A stretch of DNA of 64,000 nucleotides from the NCBI GenBank assembly GCA_029245955.1, contig JAQWOH010000038.1, positions 186,001-250,000 of the forward strand, in the 5' to 3' direction. Under the pieces are notes generated by a model. It made no database searches. It saw only the letters and a program-made list of their open reading frames with translations, and was not told where the DNA came from. The translations under genes and the position numbers were made by a program. This document shows, one piece after another, positions 22,177 to 32,218 of this stretch; positions within the stretch are counted from its first letter, which is position 1, and each line of letters starts with the position of its first letter. This DNA comes from Fuerstiella sp. GTDB taxonomy: Bacteria > Planctomycetota > Planctomycetia > Planctomycetales > Planctomycetaceae.

Positions 22177-22631
22177 CGCACCTGGCGGGCCTGAGTTCTT
22201 ATCTGTGCCGGTGCACTACGGTCTTCGTGTGCCCCCTAAGGTGTGTCATAATACAGCGTCCACCATTGTCGAATCAAACCGCCGTGACGACTTCACGCCC
22301 GCACGGTGTGTGCCGATGCAAGACGGAGCGTTTCAATGCCTGCTCCGTCGCAGGGTTGGGCTGGTACATCTGGTGGCTGGAACGTCCGTGCTTCGTGTCG
22401 TGCAGCGCGGCATACCGCGTAGTCACGTCAACGCTGCGGAGGATCCTTCCGTACCGAGTCCGAGGCTAGTCTCAGGGCAAGAACTGCGAGATTGACTTTG
22501 ACGGCACGAACTGAGCAATTTGCCTGCGAATCTCGTCAAATCCGGGACAGTAAAGTAAAACCACCGATTTCCCGGATTCGGCATGTCGTTGACTTATCGG
22601 CTGCCGAAACACAGGCAGTTACACGGTGCAT
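22177..22631. other. Intergenic after gltD, no gene seen
   Basis: 455 bases between the end of gltD and the 3' end of the CDF pseudogene. Plus-strand frames near 22205-22495 have no motif and no start signal. No convincing terminator after gltD was seen. Confidence 0.4.
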
Positions 22632-23508
22632 TCACTGTCGATTGTCAGCGGGATCATCATGTCCGTTGTGTGCAGGGTATGTACATGCTTCGTCGTTTAA
22701 TTCAAATTTCAGTGTGCAATGCTCGATCGAATACTGCTGGCACAACCACTGCCTGATCGCTCGCTTTATCTGATTCATGTCAGCCTTTGCGTTGGTTACG
22801 TGGCCTTCCTGAGCCCGATGTTCTTCGTCCGGTTCCCGGACATGGACGTGATGCAGATCAATAACGCCCTCAATTGCCGACAGGTAGATTACCAGCTCAC
22901 GAATGTTGAGCTCCGCGGGAACGCTCTCCATGAGGGGCGAGACAGTTGGTCTGAACAGTGACAGCGCTTGCCAAAGTATGAAGGCTACCAGTGTCATAGT
23001 GATCAGCAAGTGAACGAAATGCCACCGTTCAGGAGAATGGCCACGCCACCGGGGATTACGCGGACAGAAGCCGGTGCATCTGCCGATTTGTGCAGGAGTC
23101 CGGCCCGCAGATTGACGGCACCACCAGCCATGTCATAGAGAAAGAAGACCGTCAGCCATCCCATCAACTCCTGTGGGTCGAGGTGTCGGGCATCGGCTTT
23201 GTACATCAGGTAAAGCCCCACGAACGTCCGCAGCAGCAGATTGACAAACGCTCCAGTCACTTCCGCCCTGCGATATCCGAATGCTTGTCGGTGATCGGCC
23301 TCATTTGGGAAACCATTCGAGCCACCAATGTGATCACCAGCGACATGCGTCATTGAAGTTATGAACGGCGTCAGCGATTAACGACAAACCGCCGGACAGA
23401 GGGCCAGCCACCACCTCAACGACGCTCAGTAACAGATTCAGCCCAATGGCCCAGGTCAGGCGAGCGTCACTGATATGTCTGGTTTCGTGCGAATGTCCTG
23501 CTTTGTGC
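22632..23508 (-). pseudogene. Broken CDF-family (CzcD-like) metal cation efflux transporter
   Basis: Joined blocks on the minus strand spell a cation diffusion facilitator, normally a six-helix Zn2+/H+ antiporter of the inner membrane. Block one: a His-containing N-terminus (HKAGHSHETRH) and helices with SLIADAVHNFNDA, near 23508-23345. Block two: FGYRRAEVTGAFVNL, a family hallmark, near 23280. Block three: the C-terminal ferredoxin-like domain (HHVHVREPDEEHRAQEGHV, then CTLKFEL), 23009-22632. Frame breaks fall near 23350 and 23295 and at about 23010, where one base is missing after the codons for LeuAsnGly. About 30 residues of the helix 4-5 region are missing around 23130. The HNFSD metal-site motif reads HNFND. 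Non-functional. Confidence 0.82.
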
Positions 23509-23821
23509 AGGGGAGATCATCAGCGAAGGGAAATGGAGAAACATTGACTGTCGTCTGGCTGAAAACCTCCGCCATGCCAGTGGTTCTTGTTTCCGAATCC
23601 TGCTTTTCGACACCCCCAGGCTGAACGCTGGTGTCAGCAAGACTACGGTGATCATGATTGAAAGAAACGTGCAAGCGATGGGTGCTCTTGTTTTCGTGCT
23701 CCGTGGTTGTCGACAGCCGTTTTGCTACGCCCCATTCCGGAGGACCGGGCTGGATTCATGCAGTTCTCCGCTCGATGTAGTTCGGCGATGGACAGATCCG
23801 CACGTCTGCTATCATAAGAAT
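23509..23821. other. Intergenic between CDF pseudogene and methyltransferase
   Basis: 313 bases separating a minus-strand pseudogene from a plus-strand gene. It probably held divergent promoters. The in-frame extension of the methyltransferase upstream of 23822 has no family similarity and is not counted as coding. Nothing else seen. Confidence 0.35.
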
Positions 23822-24475
23822 ATGACTCGAGACCACGCTGAACCGATCTGCCCGTTATGCCGAAACTCCGATGTGATGTTATTCGACCGCGATCATCGTG
23901 AGTATTTTCGTTGTTCAAGATGCCATCTGGTTTTTGTGCCGCCACATTATTTTCTGTCGCGGGCCGAGGAGAGAGCCGAGTATGATCGTCATGAGAATTC
24001 GGCCGACGACCCAGGCTATCGACGCTTCTTGGCCCGGCTCTTTGAGCCGGTGTCGGAGTGTCTGGAGCCTCACAGTCAGGGCCTTGACTTCGGTTCGGGA
24101 CCAGGACCGACACTGTCTCTCATGTTCGAAGAGGCGGGGCATTCGATGGAGCTCTACGACCCGTTCTATGCACCGGAAATCAAGGCACTACAACAAGAGT
24201 ATGACTTCATCACCGCCTCGGAAGTGGTCGAACACTTACATCATCCGCGACGGGAGTTGGCTCGGCTGTGGGCTTGTGTTAAACCGAACGGATTGCTTGG
24301 TGTCATGACTAAACGTGTGATCGGGCAGCAGGAGTTTTCGCGTTGGCATTATAAGCACGACCCGACCCACGTCAGCTTCTTCTCGATTGAGACGTTTCGC
24401 TGGCTGGCGGATGTGTGGCAGGCAACGTTGACGGTTTTAGGAACAGATGTTGTACTGTTCACGAAACGCACGTGA
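23822..24475 (+). CDS. Class I SAM-dependent methyltransferase with N-terminal zinc ribbon
   Basis: 217 residues from the ATG at 23822. This start was chosen because it directly precedes the conserved CPLC motif, while the longer frame from 23648 adds 58 non-conserved residues. Cysteines in CPLC (near residue 10) and CSRC (near 31) form a small zinc ribbon. Motif I of the SAM pocket is LDFGSGPGPTLSL near 91. Further conserved parts are a DP(F/Y) motif (LYDPFYAP) near 115, EVVEHLHHP near 138 and HDPTHVSFFS near 180, all typical of the small 2-OG-independent class I family often used on small molecules or lipids. Substrate unknown. It converges with the next gene. Confidence 0.85.
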   Translation: MTRDHAEPICPLCRNSDVMLFDRDHREYFRCSRCHLVFVPPHYFLSRAEERAEYDRHENSADDPGYRRFLARLFEPVSECLEPHSQGLDFGSGPGPTLSLMFEEAGHSMELYDPFYAPEIKALQQEYDFITASEVVEHLHHPRRELARLWACVKPNGLLGVMTKRVIGQQEFSRWHYKHDPTHVSFFSIETFRWLADVWQATLTVLGTDVVLFTKRT

Positions 24476-24479
24476 TGCC

Positions 24480-24500
24480 GGTCCCGATGATATCGGGACC
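24480..24500 (+). terminator. Perfect 9-bp hairpin just after methyltransferase stop
   Basis: GGTCCCGAT, a three-base loop, then ATCGGGACC, starting five bases after the stop codon. Stem is GC-rich. No T-run follows, so it is either a bidirectional terminator between converging genes or an RNA-stabilising hairpin. Confidence 0.45.
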
Positions 24501-24700
24501 CTGCAAGGCTCCGTTCGGCAGCGAGAACCGATTTGCGGTGCTGTTACAATCATGTACGCCAGACCGATCTCCGGATTTCACCTTCGTGATTGGCGTAGAG
24601 GCATTATCGAGTGTTGGTTTGCCACGAAGCGGAGTCAAATGAGTCGATCCGAGACATCGATGCATTTGATCAGTGTTGACGGAGCGGCGCTGCGTCCGGA

Positions 24701-25423
24701 CTATGACTGTTCGTGCATCCTCAAAAGGAAATCTCCCGCCAGATCTAAGTATTCAGGTGAATACTGGTGTCGTATGAGTTCGATGCTCATCGAACCCTCT
24801 TCCACAACTTGAGAGCATGAATCTTTCGAGAACTCAAGGAGGATTCTTTTTGGAGGATGTTGCGGTGTTGGATGCACCAGACGCTGTCGAGCACAGTGAA
24901 GGTCTTCCGAACCAGCCTGGACGACAAATGCGTCCCGCTGATCTGCCGGAAGGATTACGCACAATCGTCCGTCCTGCGACAGCAGTCGATTCGCAGCACC
25001 GGCGAGTTCAGCAGACGACAGCGAATCATCATGTCGAGCTTTCCGTCGAGCGTGGTTGATCGGTTTCAGGCTGTTCTGAAAGTAAGGCGGATTGCAGACG
25101 ATGAGGCTGTAATGTCGAGCGAATGGAAAATCTTGGACCGCAGCATGCGTTAGCGACAATCGATCGCTCCAGGGGCTGTTCGCAAAGTTTGCCGCCGCCT
25201 GGCGACTTGCTGGCTCATCAATCTCAACAGCTTCCACGACGGTCTTCGGGAATCGCTGCGCCAACATCAATGCAACGATGCCTGTTCCCGTACCGATGTC
25301 GAGAATTGCCGCGGGGTTCGCCGCGGTCGCCCACGCTCCCAGCAGAATTGCGTCCGTCCCTACTTTCATCGCGCATAAATGCTGCTGAATCGTAAAAGAC
25401 TTAAACTGGAAGTGAGTTAACAC
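24701..25423 (-). CDS. trmN6: tRNA1(Val) (adenine37-N6)-methyltransferase-like (TrmN6/YfiC family)
   Basis: 240 residues from a GTG at 25423. A TTG at 25510 gives a longer frame, but its 29 extra residues are unlike the family, which begins just before the FxFK(S/Q)F motif. Conserved parts: CAMKVGTDAILLGAWA near residues 17-32; SAM loop LDIGTGTGIVALML near 41-54; VEAVEIDEPA near 64; and the N6-adenine motif NPPYF at 111-115 that places the base in the active site. The family methylates A37 of valine tRNA in enteric bacteria; the exact tRNA here is inferred. Length matches the family. Confidence 0.88.
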   Translation of the reverse strand: MLTHFQFKSFTIQQHLCAMKVGTDAILLGAWATAANPAAILDIGTGTGIVALMLAQRFPKTVVEAVEIDEPASRQAAANFANSPWSDRLSLTHAAVQDFPFARHYSLIVCNPPYFQNSLKPINHARRKARHDDSLSSAELAGAANRLLSQDGRLCVILPADQRDAFVVQAGSEDLHCARQRLVHPTPQHPPKRILLEFSKDSCSQVVEEGSMSIELIRHQYSPEYLDLAGDFLLRMHEQS

Positions 25424-25901
25424 GCCTTTAGGTGCTTTGAGGAGTATCGAGATAACAAACGACGGAAATCGACTTTCAAACCTGAGCAAACGTGAACGAT
25501 AAGCAGACAACAGGCCGATTGTAACCTCGGACGGACAACTCGTGACTGGCGACTTGTGTCCTCAGGATGTATCGGATTGGAGTTCCGATCTCGCTGACTC
25601 GCCATTATTCAACGCATTCGGCCGGTGACCGAAACTCTTCACCGCCCGATGGCTCACAGCCTGTCTTGCGGCGCGATTTCAGCACAGACTCTGCCTTGTC
25701 AGATCCGAATTTGGCGACAATCTGCAACCTGACGGTTACAATCGAATATAGATTGATCGTCAATGAACGGTGTTACCAGCGGTTTTAAAACGACCTGTGA
25801 AGAAATACTACTCGAATCATTCAGGTCGTGCACGGGCATTCAAAATTCTCGCGATGACCCTCGAACCCGAGTCTGCTTAACAACCAACCGGAGTCAGCCC
25901 A
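25424..25901. other. Intergenic between trmN6 and DUF1552 gene
   Basis: 478 bases upstream of both flanking genes, so divergent promoters are expected. GGAG lies nine bases before the DUF1552 start. No other feature recognised. Confidence 0.35.
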
Positions 25902-27164
25902 ATGAACGCAACTCGTAATCGCCGCGGCGTACTCAAAGCTGCTGGCATAAGTCTCACGTTGCCGCTTCTCGAGTCGTTGATGCCGCGAAACGCCGTTGCA
26001 GGGCCGGGACATGCTTCGGCAAAACGCATGGCAATTGTGACTGTTCCGTTCGGAATGGTGGTTGACAAGTTTCATCCTGCTGTGAGTGGAGTGGGATACG
26101 AATTTCCGGAGACACTTCAGTCGCTCAGGGAACTCAGGAACGACTTCACAGTTTTCTCCAACCTTGATCATGATGTTCGCGGGGGGCACGCGGCGAATCA
26201 CACGCTGCTTAGTGGAGTGAAGAGCACGGAACGAGCCGAGTATCCCGACGGCAACGTCACGGTGGACCAGCGAGCTGCGGAACTGGTTGGACATAACACG
26301 CGGTTCCCGTCGCTGGTGTTCTGGAAAGATGGCATGAACTTTACACGTACGGGGGTGAGAGTTCCCGCCATCGCGAAGCCGAGTGATGCGTTTGAGCTGA
26401 TGTTCGTCGACGACAGCGACGAGCGAAAAAAGTTCAACCGGGCGTCGGTTGAGTCAAGTGGCAGTATCCTGGACGCCATTCTTGAAGATGCCCGCGGGTT
26501 GAAACGCGAACTGGGGAAGACAGATCAACAGAAGCTCGAAGAGTACTTTTCGTCCATTCGAGAAACGGAAAAGAAACTTGCGCTGGCTGAAGACTGGATC
26601 GACAAGCCCAAGCCGCGTGTCGCCGATCCCGAAATGAAGAAGGTTGAGAACGGATCGTGTGACACAAAGATTGGAGACAACCTCGTTGAAGTCTGGCTTG
26701 ATCTCATGTTCCTCGCATTGCAGACCGATTCTACGCGTGTCGTCTCGATGGCTGTCGAGAATGGTAGCTGGGGACTCGACGGCGTGACGGACAGTTACCA
26801 CACCTTGTCACACCACGGCCAGCGAAAAGACGCTCTGAGCCAGCTGGCGATTATTGAACGGCATCTTATCGCCAACCTGGGCCGTTTTATCGGCCGGTTG
26901 AAGTCGACAATCCAGCCGGGTGGCGCGTCACTGCTCGACACGACGCAGGTGCTGTTCGGATCCGGCCTCGGAAGCGGGAGCCGGCACAGCAACGACAACC
27001 TGCCGCTGATCCTTGCAGGTGGTGGCTGGAAACACGGTATGCACATCGATGCTCAGCGTGGGCAGCCGCTCTGCAATCTCTACCTCAGTATGCTGCAACG
27101 AATGGGGACCGAACAGGACCGCTTCAACCGCAGCCTGAGCACATTTACGGGGCTCAGTACGTGA
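25902..27164 (+). CDS. DUF1552 family exported protein
   Basis: 420 residues. Starts with an arginine-containing export signal (RNRRGVLKAAGISLTLPLLESL), a Tat-like signal common in this family. DUF1552 features: FGMVVDKFHP near residue 50; FTVFSNLDHD near 85; GGHAANHTLLSG near 97; SIDQ-like TVDQRAAE near 120; coiled stretch (EEYFSSIRETEKKLA) near 215; and SDSTRVV-like TDSTRVVSMAVENG near 277. The family fold is related to DUF1501; substrate unknown. It precedes a DUF1592-type cytochrome gene. In the other such pair of this window the order is the reverse. Ribosome binding site GGAG upstream. Confidence 0.9.
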   Translation: MNATRNRRGVLKAAGISLTLPLLESLMPRNAVAGPGHASAKRMAIVTVPFGMVVDKFHPAVSGVGYEFPETLQSLRELRNDFTVFSNLDHDVRGGHAANHTLLSGVKSTERAEYPDGNVTVDQRAAELVGHNTRFPSLVFWKDGMNFTRTGVRVPAIAKPSDAFELMFVDDSDERKKFNRASVESSGSILDAILEDARGLKRELGKTDQQKLEEYFSSIRETEKKLALAEDWIDKPKPRVADPEMKKVENGSCDTKIGDNLVEVWLDLMFLALQTDSTRVVSMAVENGSWGLDGVTDSYHTLSHHGQRKDALSQLAIIERHLIANLGRFIGRLKSTIQPGGASLLDTTQVLFGSGLGSGSRHSNDNLPLILAGGGWKHGMHIDAQRGQPLCNLYLSMLQRMGTEQDRFNRSLSTFTGLST

Positions 27165-27285
27165 GCGAACCACGCTGAAGGTCGGCCGGATCAAGGAACG
27201 CAATGACGCAGCCTCGGTAAGGCACACCGTGTACTGTCAATGTGATGGGCGGCGCCGCATCTGGTTCGGCCTGCGGGGGAATTTC

Positions 27286-29709
27286 ATGAAACACCTGATT
27301 CTGATTACTGTCCTAATGCTCACAATCGGTGGGCGACTTGAAGCAGACGACGCGTCAGTATTCTTGAAGACGCACTGCGTCAATTGTCACGGAATCCGCA
27401 TGCCAAAGGGCAACCTGCGACTTGATGTGGTGAGCGTTTCGTCGGCTGCTTCGGTAGATGCGGAGATGTGGCAGGCGATCATCGATCGTGTGGATGCCGG
27501 CGAAATGCCACCTGGAAAACGCTCACAACCGTCTGCCGGCGAACGTAATGCATTTCTTGGATTAATTCGAGAACGCATTGCATCAGCTGTGAAGCAAACC
27601 CCGAAACAGGTTGTTCTGCGTCGATTGAATCGGCCGCAATTTCGAAACTCGCTGCGTGATCTGTTGTTTGTTGATGTTGATGTTGAGGATCCGACTGACG
27701 CATTTCCTGCCGACGAGAAGGATGACGGGTTCGACAATCTCGGCGAGATGCTTCAGATGTCAGATTTCCTGCTGCGACAGTATCTGAAGGTAGCGCGAAC
27801 CTCCGTTGATCGGGCAACATTTGAAGGTGAACGCCCTGAAGCACAGACCTACACGCTCGAAACCAGCAGAGCTCGCGCACTTAATTACAAGACACCCGGA
27901 AACGATGCCGATCGCGATTACCGCGTGCTTTACAGGAACGACGAACGAGCGCCTGGCGACCCGCGTGGTCAGCAGTTCATCAATTCACGCGAAGGAGCAA
28001 CGCACGACGGCTGGTACGAATTTGTATTAGAAGTGGAATCCAGAGGGCGCGGTAATCTCGCGAAGGAATTCAGGCAGCAACGTCGAAACGACTATCCCGT
28101 CTATCGCCCGGAAGACCTGCATAGATTTGAAATCTATATGACGGCTCCCGCTAAGTCGTCCGCTATTCAAACACGGCCACGGCTTCTGGTGCATGCTGTT
28201 GATTTGCCGGACAACAGGCGACAGACAATCAGGCGGAGAATATGGGTGCCCCGGGGCTGGCGTGTCGAATTTGCATTCGGAAACGGATACTGGGGGGTCG
28301 TCGATCCAATCTTACTGGTCGATCCCGATTTCGATCTGGACGAGTTCAGACAACTGCCAAAGCGTGATCAGAATTCAAGATACGGGAAACTTGTTATCGA
28401 TCGATTTGAACTGAGGGATGCCCCTAGAATTAATGTCTACAGCGTCACCGAAACCGGGCCGCACTATGATCAGTGGCCCCCGGCGAGTCATGTAGCTGTC
28501 TACGGCAGGCCGGGCCAGAGCATCGAAGATCATCTGATCGGTTTTGCGACTCGAGCCTTTCGACGCCCGGTCAGTCGCGAACAGATCGCTCCATATCTGC
28601 GACTCGCAAAACAAAGCCCTGAAGGCGTCCGGACTGCCATCGAAGGTATCCTCTGTTCGCCTCGGTTCGTCTATTTCAAGGAAGTGACTGGGATTCTTGA
28701 CGACTACGCGATCGCATCACGGCTCTCGTATTTTCTGTGGAACACCATGCCGGACGTCGCACTGCTCAGGGATGCTTCAAACGGAAAGCTTCGTGACGCC
28801 GACGTTCTGGAACGGCACGTCGAACGAATGCTGTCCGATTCGCGGTCAGGCGAATTCGTTAAGTCGTTCGTCTGGGCATGGCTGAAGCTTGAGAATACCG
28901 TTGAGATGGCTCCTGATCCGACGAAGTTCTACCAGTACCACCGGAACAGACTTGGTGACGCCATGGTGCATGAGACAAATGCCTTTTTCCGGTATCTTCT
29001 GACTGAGAACCTGCCGGTCTCACAGTTCATCGAATCTGATTTTGCCATCATCAATGCCGATCTCGGGCGGCACTACGGAATGCCCGGACTCGTCAACACA
29101 ACGGCGCATTTCCAGCGGGTTGCGCTTACCGGTGCGGAGCATCGAGGCGGATTGCTCGGGCAGGCGTCGGTGCTGACCGCATCGGCCAACGGAGTCGATA
29201 CATCGCCGGTCGTGCGTGGCATCTGGATTCTCGAAAACCTGTTGGGTACGCCGCCCTCACCGCCACCGCCGGACGTTGAAGTTTCCGAGCCGGATGCGCG
29301 CGGTGATCTGACGATCCGCCAACTGTACGCAAAGCACCGCACCCTCGAATCCTGCAGTGACTGCCACAAGAAGATCGATCCGCTCGGTTTTTCACTGGAA
29401 AGTTTTGACGCCATCGGCTCATGGCGAACTGAGTACCAATCGGGCCGGAAGGTCGACCCGTCCGGTCAGATGCCCGGCGGTGAGTCGTTCAAAGATGTCG
29501 CGGGCCTGAAGCAGATCATGACACGAGATCTCACGCAGTTCTCACGAAATCTCACGACAAAGCTGATGACCTACGCTACGGGACGTACGATGAGCGTTTC
29601 CGATCGCTCGGAAATTGACGCGATTGTCGACCGACTGCAGGAAGAAAGTGGTGGGCTGCGTGATCTCATCAGACTTGTGGCAACCAGCAACACGTTTCTG
29701 TCCAGGTAG
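27286..29709 (+). CDS. DUF1587/1592/1588/1585 planctomycete cytochrome-type protein
   Basis: 807 residues. The ATG at 27286 was chosen because GGGGGA sits five bases upstream and a clear signal peptide (KHLILITVLMLTIGG) follows; a GTG at 27229 is upstream in frame. Domains in order: PSCyt1-type haem motif CVNCH near residue 31; DUF1587 (LRRLNRPQFRNSLRDLL); a carbohydrate-binding-like region with DUF1595 (RAFRRPVSREQIAPYL); DUF1592 (ASRLSYFLWNTMPD); DUF1588 (HRGGLLGQASVLTA ... PPPDVE); DUF1585 with a second haem motif CSDCH in CSDCHKKIDPLGF near 705. It is presumably periplasmic and delivers electrons in an oxidation carried out with the DUF1552 partner (inference). Confidence 0.92.
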   Translation: MKHLILITVLMLTIGGRLEADDASVFLKTHCVNCHGIRMPKGNLRLDVVSVSSAASVDAEMWQAIIDRVDAGEMPPGKRSQPSAGERNAFLGLIRERIASAVKQTPKQVVLRRLNRPQFRNSLRDLLFVDVDVEDPTDAFPADEKDDGFDNLGEMLQMSDFLLRQYLKVARTSVDRATFEGERPEAQTYTLETSRARALNYKTPGNDADRDYRVLYRNDERAPGDPRGQQFINSREGATHDGWYEFVLEVESRGRGNLAKEFRQQRRNDYPVYRPEDLHRFEIYMTAPAKSSAIQTRPRLLVHAVDLPDNRRQTIRRRIWVPRGWRVEFAFGNGYWGVVDPILLVDPDFDLDEFRQLPKRDQNSRYGKLVIDRFELRDAPRINVYSVTETGPHYDQWPPASHVAVYGRPGQSIEDHLIGFATRAFRRPVSREQIAPYLRLAKQSPEGVRTAIEGILCSPRFVYFKEVTGILDDYAIASRLSYFLWNTMPDVALLRDASNGKLRDADVLERHVERMLSDSRSGEFVKSFVWAWLKLENTVEMAPDPTKFYQYHRNRLGDAMVHETNAFFRYLLTENLPVSQFIESDFAIINADLGRHYGMPGLVNTTAHFQRVALTGAEHRGGLLGQASVLTASANGVDTSPVVRGIWILENLLGTPPSPPPPDVEVSEPDARGDLTIRQLYAKHRTLESCSDCHKKIDPLGFSLESFDAIGSWRTEYQSGRKVDPSGQMPGGESFKDVAGLKQIMTRDLTQFSRNLTTKLMTYATGRTMSVSDRSEIDAIVDRLQEESGGLRDLIRLVATSNTFLSR

Positions 29710-29757
29710 GGACACCGCAAACGTGGCTCTCGCGTTGCAGTTGGGGATAGGACTCGA

Positions 29758-29949
29758 CTACTTACGCAGCTGTGCAAAAGTGAGATACCACATGCTGTGG
29801 TTCGGATAGTGGAACGCTTCTTTCAGCTCTCCGTATGGGTATCGAGCCAAAGGTCCACACAGCTGTCTTCGATCACCATTGATGAGGCTGCCACGTCTGG
29901 ATCGGTCACGTCGCGCGGTGTATTGTACTTGTCTGAAATTGCTGCGTGG
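29758..29949 (-). pseudogene. C-terminal remnant of an unidentified protein
   Basis: A minus-strand frame of 63 codons ending at TAG (29758-29760) reads protein-like at its end, with RYPYGELKEAF and HSMWYLTFAQLRK. It is closed upstream by TGA and has no start codon of its own. A conserved-looking tail without a body suggests the 3' end of a lost gene. Family not recognised; could be chance. Confidence 0.25.
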
Positions 29950-30105
29950 TCACAAGCAAACACAGCATGTGGCTGGGTCTTGTGAGGCTGCTGTTGCTTT
30001 CGGAAACCAGGAATGTTCTGACAGAGCAGTAGGCGCCACGGTTTTCAGTTGATGAATATTCCGTGTGATTACACCAGTGTCACTCAGTCGACATCCTGGA
30101 GGATG

Positions 30106-30447
30106 TCATTCCGTCGACGCGAGCGAGTGGAGTTGGTCAGGCGCGGTTTGTTGCGGGCTTGTTGTGGGCCGTGAAAATACGTCCCGGACAATGTTTTCAG
30201 CGTCATGCGCGTCACCGCATAGAATTCTGATAAAACGTGAAATCACAAGCCTATACCTTTCTACGAAGCATCGATACTGATCGGTGTGACCGTTGAGGAC
30301 GTCCTGTATCAATAGTCGCCCGTCTTCTATTCCGGGATTCTGGTATACGGACTCAGTACTTTCCTGAGTTGTTAAACAGGAATTCGCAATCAATTCCCTT
30401 AATGCCGCGTCGTTCTGCGATTTGTCGCACCTGTGGCGGACGTGCAC
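30106..30447 (-). pseudogene. Truncated ECF sigma factor (region 2 only)
   Basis: The minus-strand frame contains a clear sigma-70 region 2 of the extracytoplasmic-function type: DQYRCFVERYRLVISRFIR followed by GDAHDAENIVRDVF, matching the usual YxxLVERY...GDxHDAEDIVQDVF. After that the frame becomes unrelated and stops; linker and region 4 (-35 recognition helix) are absent from here and from nearby sequence. Residues upstream of GIEDGRLLIQDVLNG are also not family-like. A full ECF factor has about 180 residues, so this fragment cannot recognise a promoter by itself. The palindrome 30090-30107 overlaps its stop. Confidence 0.72.
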
Positions 30448-32218
30448 GTGTTGTTGTAGGAGCTCAGTCGCATCGTCAACTGGTCAGGAATTCCGCGATT
30501 TTTTACAGACGTCAGATGTCACGTCGGTGACGATGCCTCGGCTGGTGCCGTTTCACCGCCATCGTCTGCACGGAAAAAAAGATGTTTGGAAATCGTTTCA
30601 CAAAGGCCAACGCCTGTCACCTGAGGAATGTTTGCGATGTCGCAAAGGCGACATCTGGTACGGATTTCGTGCATTCCGATTATGCTCTGGAAGTTGCGCG
30701 AGTTGGCGAAGTCGTCGCTCGTTCAATGGATCATATCGGAGGAAAAAAAGACCCTGATTTGGCGGGAACTGCAGCAATTTCAGGCTCATGTCGCGATCTG
30801 ATGATGCTGTTCTAACGCGAAGAGTGGTTAGTTGTCGGTGCTCCAGAGGCACTCGCGGTGATCAAGGATGCGGCTATGCTGCGTTAATCGCTCGGCTGCC
30901 GGATGCTGCAACAACATCTGGCCGCAGCCGTGGAAATGACGCTGCCGATCTCCAAACTATTCACGGCTGCTGTTGTGTCGGGGCTGATGTCGGAAACTGC
31001 AACGACGGCAGGAATGTCAACGGTGACTGCAACTGTCCAGTAATCAAGTGCCGCAGGCATTGCGAAAAGCGGAGCGGCCGCTCTTTCGGGAACTGGTTCG
31101 GGGTGGTTTTTCAGTATCTGCTGCTGCAACTGGCCGTCATTCGCCGGGGCCACGGGACGTCCGATGATGAGATTCGCTGGTCACAGGAACGACTGCTTTT
31201 CCAGCATTCCAACGCTCACCTCGCTGCGGTCGCATGGCATTTGCGGTGACTGCTTTCGCATCCAACTGGTGGCATTCGTCTTTGGAGTTCTTCCGGGCTC
31301 GTTCGCAGACGATACCAGGAATGGCGGTCCTGTAATACGTTTCCATGATCTGGTCCGCTTGCCGGTTGGACAAACGGGGTGAGCAACTCCGTGTGGAAGA
31401 AGGGAGCTGCTTTCCACCACGCCCGATCATCGAATCTGACGACAACCGAGTCCTGATGTCCGGGATTTGCAGAGTATTCCGGATGAGTAGAGTTTTGGTG
31501 ATCGCATGGCCTTCAGCGTAGGTAGTTCGAGCAACAGACAGGATTGTCCTGGCGGGAATACCTGCCGTGGTACGTGTTGTCAGCCTGACTGCATCCTGGG
31601 TCAGCTTACGGTCTGCCGAAGGGCCACATCTCCGCCTTGGCTTGAGCAACGCCCCAATCGTGCAGGTCAGGATTCTGGGCATGACATGGAGACCGCCTGT
31701 ATGGATACGTGGCGCCAGCGATCTTGCATCGTTTTTCATTGCAATGTCGGGAATGGCGATGACAGCCGCAGCGCATTCTTCTCTGGGAGCGGATTTACGA
31801 ACAACGCCAAACAACACTTCCAGTGGATCGTGAATGAGACTCTGACTTTCAAGCAGATGTGATCGCGCAAAAGAGTTTTGTTTGTCTCAGGAACACGTGA
31901 GTCATGATATGCGATATACATTCACCATACTTCGACACTGCAGGATGACGTTGTCAATCTGTTCACATGCCCCCCTACGGAGGCCAGTGGCCACGGAATA
32001 TCAGAACTGCAAGCGGTAAAGTCACAACAGTATGGCATTCGTCCTCTGAGACACAGTAGACCTTGAACGCATTTGAAGACTAATCCCATTGAAGGAACTA
32101 CTTTACATGCCCCGTTTTGCGGCGTAGTCTGAGCCGTGACCACACAGGATATTTCTCCCGTGGCCACGCGTTTCCCGGTAACGGCTTCGGTTCTTTTGCA
32201 GTCCGGACGGATAGCTCC

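Larger units (their letters stand above)
29710..32218. other. 2.5-kb gene-poor region
   Basis: Apart from the two minus-strand remnants listed separately, no gene is supportable. Open frames of 77-226 codons on both strands between 30.4 and 31.9 kb overlap heavily and have no motifs. The longest (31137-31817, minus) lacks hydrophobic or catalytic patterns. A near-perfect palindrome GACATCCTGGAGGATGTC lies at 30090-30107. This looks like an area of old, decayed genes. Confidence 0.5.

Noticed and set aside
31137..31817. 226-codon minus-strand frame in the gene-poor region
   Set aside because: Thr/Arg/Ser-rich, no hydrophobic core pattern, no ribosome binding site and no motif; overlapping frames are equally long.
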